NCBI RefSeq assembly: GCF_003044065.1
Contig: NZ_PZJJ01000007.1
Location: 1-64,000 of the forward strand
DNA: 64,000 bases
Source of the DNA: Alkalicoccus saliphilus
GTDB lineage: Bacteria > Bacillota > Bacilli > Bacillales > Salisediminibacteriaceae
Direction: 5' to 3'
Shown here: positions 60,360 through 64,000 of the stretch, piece after piece
Position numbering within the stretch: position 1 is the first letter of the stretch
Layout of the letters: every line of letters starts with the position of its first letter
The notes under the pieces: generated by a model
Database searches by the model: none
What the model was told of the DNA's origin: nothing
Seen by the model: only the letters and a program-made list of their open reading frames with translations
Program-made: the position numbers and the translations under genes

Positions 60360-61273
60360 AATTCTCTCCTTCATTGATTTGACTTTACTTTATCATACAC
60401 GATTTTCAAGAAATCGACTATCTGGTGTACAGACTTTAATTGAATGCTTTACTGTCTCTAATATCTTAAGGAATACTTCGATTTTGAGTTCTGTTAAATT
60501 CTACAGATCCCGCTACTAAGCCGACGGGGCAACGATATATTTGCAGTGGTTATCATTAGAAATCATGGCTGCTTTGCTTTATATGAGTTCTAAATAAGTG
60601 AGACAGAATTAGATTTACTTGTTTTCTGAATCCTACCCGTGGTGCTTGAAAAAAGATTCTTAATGGTATGTAGAAAAGTCCATGATTTTCACTATCTCTT
60701 CTGTTGTCCCTTAGCACTGTTGTCGAATCCAGTATTAAGACTGGTGAATAATAAGTCCGTCTTTATGATGAATCCAGGGTGTAACTATTTGCACGTACTC
60801 GTTGTTTACTTATCCCAATGTTTCTTCATCAATCTATTCCATTTCTTCATTCCTTATGAAGTTATTACATTTACATAAAGAGGAAAGATTACATCACTGA
60901 TATTTGTAATTATTTAAATATAGGATAACGGGTTTACATAATTACCATAAAATTCACAGAGAGCAGAAGCTCTTTCAGAATTATTATTTTTGGAATTCAC
61001 AAAAAACAATTAATCTACTAATGAAAGTTTTTCATGTAAATAGATCTTGCAGGTCGGCAGATCATGGAACTAACAATACTCAAATTTATTTGTTTTTTTT
61101 GTAAGTATATCTCTATTCCCTTCTGTAACATTTTTCCTTTAATTTCGTCTATTACTTTAATGAACCAATTTGCTGCAAAGGATAGCATAGGACCACTAAA
61201 AAGATTATAATGGACAATGGTATGAAAAGCGTTGCATTGATAATTGTGACGAAGGAAAGAAAGAGGTTTTGAC
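60360..61273. other. AT-rich 0.9-kb intergenic stretch
   Basis: No gene with both a start site and protein-like sequence. On the minus strand around 60640-60850 a broken frame contains ILDSTTVLRDNRRDS-like residues that could be from a decayed transposase, but stops interrupt it and I cannot assign a family. It divides the AT-rich CapA block from the sugar transferase gene. Confidence 0.35.
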
Positions 61274-62686
61274 ATGTATAGTATGGATGATACAAGAAAT
61301 CATAAATTTCTGCTCATCTTGGGGGACTTACTTTGTATATTAATTGCGTATATCAGCGCGTTTTATATCCGGTATCTTGATTTTCCGGACAGAAACTGGG
61401 AGGCGTTTATTTCACTGCTTCCATGGATTCTGCTGATCGGGCTGTTTTTCATTTCGGTCTATGAGCTTTACAGCCTGGACCGGAAGCACACGTTCAGCGA
61501 CATCGTCCGTAAAATTCTTGTGGCCACGGCTCTTATGACCTTCCTGACGATGGCTGCTTCCTACTTGTTCCGCGAGTTTGCGATGCCTCGTTCGGTTGTT
61601 TTAATCGCAAGTGTTTTTACGGTCTTTCTCATGGTAGCTTTTAAAGTTCTATATCTGAAAGTAACGAGAGGAAATAAAATCGGTAAGGTGCTTCTCGTTG
61701 GTGACGGGGAAAACACCTCCAAACTGCTGCGCAAAATCCGGCATCCAATGCTGAAAGGGACGGCGGTACGCCATGTATCGGAGCATATTCCAATAGAAGA
61801 GCTTAACTATTCTTTGTGCGAAGTGGACTTTGTCGTGCTGGCACCGAATATTTCCAAGGAAAAAAAATCACAGATTATCTACTACGCGATGGAACAAAAT
61901 ATAGTTGTCTATGTCATTCCGGAGCTGTACGAACTGCTTCTGCAGAAGTCAACAACTTCGCCGATGGAAGATACGCTCGTAATGGGTGTGCGTCCGTTCC
62001 TGCTTACGTGGGACAAAGTATTCGTCAAGCGTGTGTTTGACATACTGTCGGCAGTTGTACTCCTCATCACTGCGTCTCCTGCACTTCTTATTACAGCCTT
62101 GATGGTTAAGCTGGAAGACCCGAAGGCGGATATTATTTATTCACAGGAGCGGCTCGGAAAAAATAACCGTCCATTTACAATTTATAAATTCCGCTCCATG
62201 ATCCAGGGGGCAGAAAAAACGACCGGACCGGTTCTTGCGGCTTCCGACGACAAGCGGATTACGAAAGTCGGCCGGCTTATCCGGGCGACACGCCTTGATG
62301 AACTGCCGCAGTTGTTTAACGTATTAAAAGGGGACATGTCGCTCGTAGGACCGCGGCCGGAGCGTGAGTTTTTCATTCGGGAACTTACGGAAAGATACTT
62401 TCATTACGGTTACCGCAACCGTGTGAAGCCGGGTATTACCGGTTACGCCCAGGTCATGGGAAAATATACGACGGATGCAGAGGATAAGCTCCGCTTTGAT
62501 CTTTACTATATCCGCAACTACAGTCTCTGGCTTGATATTATTATTATTCTGAAAACGTGCCTCGTTATTTTTGATAAAACAAAATCAGAAGGCGCGGAGG
62601 AAAATCAAGAGGAGTCGACAGAACGTCCGGAAGAAAAAAAGAAGGAAGATACTTCAGGCAGGAAAAACTCATCGCTGAATTTTTAG
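61274..62686 (+). CDS. Polyprenyl glycosylphosphotransferase (exopolysaccharide initiating sugar transferase)
   Basis: 470 residues. Four N-terminal membrane helices (about 10-120), a CoA-binding-like nucleotide domain (about 130-245; GKVLLVGDGENTSKLLRKI), one further helix (about 255-280) and the bacterial sugar-transferase catalytic domain: KRVFDILSAVVLLI, SQERLGKNNRPFTIYKFRSM, TRLDELPQLFNVLKGDMSLV and VGPRPEREFF, RNRVKPGITGYAQV. It moves a sugar-1-phosphate from a nucleotide sugar to undecaprenyl phosphate, the first step of glycan assembly. The C-terminal 35 residues are Glu/Lys-rich. Start site AAAGAGG before the ATG; the epimerase gene follows after 27 bp. Confidence 0.92.
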   Translation: MYSMDDTRNHKFLLILGDLLCILIAYISAFYIRYLDFPDRNWEAFISLLPWILLIGLFFISVYELYSLDRKHTFSDIVRKILVATALMTFLTMAASYLFREFAMPRSVVLIASVFTVFLMVAFKVLYLKVTRGNKIGKVLLVGDGENTSKLLRKIRHPMLKGTAVRHVSEHIPIEELNYSLCEVDFVVLAPNISKEKKSQIIYYAMEQNIVVYVIPELYELLLQKSTTSPMEDTLVMGVRPFLLTWDKVFVKRVFDILSAVVLLITASPALLITALMVKLEDPKADIIYSQERLGKNNRPFTIYKFRSMIQGAEKTTGPVLAASDDKRITKVGRLIRATRLDELPQLFNVLKGDMSLVGPRPEREFFIRELTERYFHYGYRNRVKPGITGYAQVMGKYTTDAEDKLRFDLYYIRNYSLWLDIIIILKTCLVIFDKTKSEGAEENQEESTERPEEKKKEDTSGRKNSSLNF

Positions 62687-62713
62687 ATTCGGTTTGGAGA
62701 AAGGGCTTTTCAT

Positions 62714-63637
62714 ATGCAGACTATTTTCGTAACAGGTGGAGCCGGATTTATCGGTTCCCATGTTGTTGAGCGGCTGCTCGCACGTGGGGACAAAGTTGTC
62801 GTCTATGATAACTTCACGACCGGATCATACGGTAATGTTCCGGAAGATACCGTTGTTGTTGAAGGAGATATCCGCGATAAGGAAAGAACAGAAAATGCCG
62901 TTATGCGCCACCAGCCGGACGGAATTATTCATCTGGCAGCTCAAAGTAAAGTCGGACCTTCTCTCGAAAGGCCTGAAGAGGATCTGGCAGTGAATATTCT
63001 AGGTACTGTGCACCTGCTTGAAGCAGCCAGGAAGAATGGTATCAGACGTTTTATTTCCGCTTCTTCTGCGGCTGTTTATGGGCACGCGAAAATTCTTCCG
63101 ATCACAGAATCCACAGATACAGAACCGCTTTCCCCATATGGCACGTCCAAGCTTGCTGCAGAGCAGTACATTCAATCATATGCACGTCTTTATCCAATCC
63201 GTACCGCGGGACTCCGCTTTGCCAACGTTTATGGACCTCGGCAGACAATTGAAACAGAAGCAGGCGTTATTACGATTTTTTGTGAAACCCTTCTTTCAGG
63301 AAAGCAGCCATCTATTCAGGGAGACGGGGAACAGACACGCGATTTTGTGTATGTAAAAGACGTGGCAGAGGCCGTTCTTGAATCGCTTGATAATGAATCT
63401 GCCCAGGGCATTTACAATGTCAGCTCCGACACAGAGACGAGTATTAACGATCTGCTGCTGGAGCTCAGCCGTGCAGCTGGAAGGGAGTTTTCACCGGGAT
63501 ACGGTGCTCCTCGTCCAGGGGATATACGCCACAGTTCTCTTTCGTATAAGCGGCTTCATAAAGAGACGGGCTGGATCCCTAAAGTATCACTCACTGAAGG
63601 ATTGGAAAAAACCATGGAGTATTACAAGCAGAAATGA
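62714..63637 (+). CDS. NAD-dependent nucleotide-sugar epimerase/dehydratase (GalE-like SDR)
   Basis: 307 residues, extended SDR. VTGGAGFIGSHVVERLL holds the GxxGxxG NAD site, GDIRD and HLAAQSKV follow, the catalytic pair is in SSAAVYG (Ser) and YGTSKLAAEQY (Tyr-xxx-Lys), and the substrate loop has RFANVYGPRQ. It is in the range of UDP-glucose/UDP-GlcNAc 4-epimerases. It would provide UDP-Gal or UDP-GalNAc for the polymer started by the preceding enzyme. A terminator at 63716-63743 follows. Confidence 0.9.
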   Translation: MQTIFVTGGAGFIGSHVVERLLARGDKVVVYDNFTTGSYGNVPEDTVVVEGDIRDKERTENAVMRHQPDGIIHLAAQSKVGPSLERPEEDLAVNILGTVHLLEAARKNGIRRFISASSAAVYGHAKILPITESTDTEPLSPYGTSKLAAEQYIQSYARLYPIRTAGLRFANVYGPRQTIETEAGVITIFCETLLSGKQPSIQGDGEQTRDFVYVKDVAEAVLESLDNESAQGIYNVSSDTETSINDLLLELSRAAGREFSPGYGAPRPGDIRHSSLSYKRLHKETGWIPKVSLTEGLEKTMEYYKQK

Positions 63638-63715
63638 AGAAGTTTCCTCCATTAAGCGTTCTCCGAAGCAGGAGGTCATTCTTTGTGTATTTAAACTATT
63701 ATTACCCCCTCCTCG

Positions 63716-63743
63716 AAACGTGCTGCTCTTTGCAGCACGTTTT
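63716..63743 (+). terminator. Rho-independent terminator after the epimerase gene, abutting repeat R1
   Basis: AAACGTGCTGC (63716-63726) pairs with GCAGCACGTTT (63732-63742), then TTT. Repeat R1 starts at once. Confidence 0.9.
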
Positions 63744-64000
63744 CATGCTGTTTATAAAGTGTTTTTTATACATGCCTATGCAATTTCCTGCTTTCGCCTC
63801 CTCAGGACGCTTTCCGGGCGGGCCGGCTTCAGCTAATTTCTTCCTCCCACTGTTCGGAAGAAATGGATCTTCTGCTCGTCCTATCTCGCCTCGGAGTCGC
63901 CTGCTGCAGCTCCAGCAGGAAAATAAAAAGAAGGTTCTTCTTCTAAAAAATGTGTTAATTCCGCCCTTTCTTCCATTCAGGAGAGGCTTTTTCCTCCGGA
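63744..64000 (+). repeat. Dispersed terminator-associated repeat R1, copy 4 (cut by the window end)
   Basis: TGTTTATAAAGTGTTTTTTA at 63748 begins the match to the copies at 27294 and 29744, which continues to the last base. It is in the same orientation and again 3' of a plus-strand gene. The stem ATTTCTTCC/GGAAGAAAT is kept while its loop differs from the other copies. Confidence 0.85.

Noticed and set aside
60639-60878. 79-codon frame in the AT-rich spacer and a possible transposase trace on the other strand
   Set aside because: Stops interrupt the transposase-like reading, and the forward frame has no ribosome site, so neither is called as a gene.

Overview
The window looks like the chromosome of a moderately AT/GC-balanced, low-to-mid GC Firmicute of the family Bacillaceae, most probably a halo-alkaliphile of the Alkalicoccus / Salisediminibacterium / Bacillus halodurans type. 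The reasons are: strong AGGAGG-type ribosome binding sites with frequent GTG/TTG starts, many rho-independent terminators, a sporulation-type histidine kinase beside KipI/KipA homologues, very acidic secreted proteins, and a TupA-type teichuronopeptide gene, a family first named in alkaliphilic Bacillus. The organism assignment is inference; no rRNA or tRNA gene was seen.

Layout. 1-480: partial IS3-type element. 481-7000: aldehyde dehydrogenase (-), proline symporter putP, then an M20 carbamoylase/amidohydrolase operon with a DUF3100 membrane protein and a small partner. 7000-16000: ppc, a Med-like BMP-family protein with an orphan histidine kinase, and pxpB-pxpA-pxpC (kipI-ycsF-kipA). 16357-20058: large secreted nuclease, followed by an unexplained 8-unit array of 21-bp repeats. 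20.5-32 kb: housekeeping and hypothetical membrane genes (AEC and TauE transporters, DUF2157/GDYXXLXY pair, nitrilase, photolyase, K+ channel, formate/nitrite transporter, MIP18-type protein, MgtC). 32-42 kb: cell-envelope genes (D,D-carboxypeptidase, HhH protein, CAP protein, giant cell-wall amidase) plus a degenerate Y1-transposase relative.

42.1-54.2 kb is the most striking region: one uninterrupted ten-gene operon made of two glycosyltransferases, an ABC-2 export permease, a fused double ATPase, a third glycosyltransferase, a TupA-like ATP-grasp protein and three tandem paralogous cyanophycin-synthetase-like ATP-grasp ligases. The third ligase ends in an intact acylphosphatase domain; the other two carry what looks like the same fold without the catalytic residues. 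I infer a system that makes and exports a peptide-bearing cell-wall glycan. It is followed by a visibly AT-rich block (54.2-61.2 kb) with two CapA-related fusion proteins (CapA + sugar-transfer ATP-grasp; alpha/beta-hydrolase + CapA + SGNH esterase), then by a polyprenyl glycosylphosphotransferase and a nucleotide-sugar epimerase with the base composition of the host.

Two dispersed non-coding repeat families are present. One (about 424 bp; four copies, all in + orientation and all just 3' of a + strand gene) abuts rho-independent terminator hairpins, and in one case the hairpin is duplicated on both sides. The other (about 250-290 bp; two copies) has short terminal inverted repeats and resembles a MITE.
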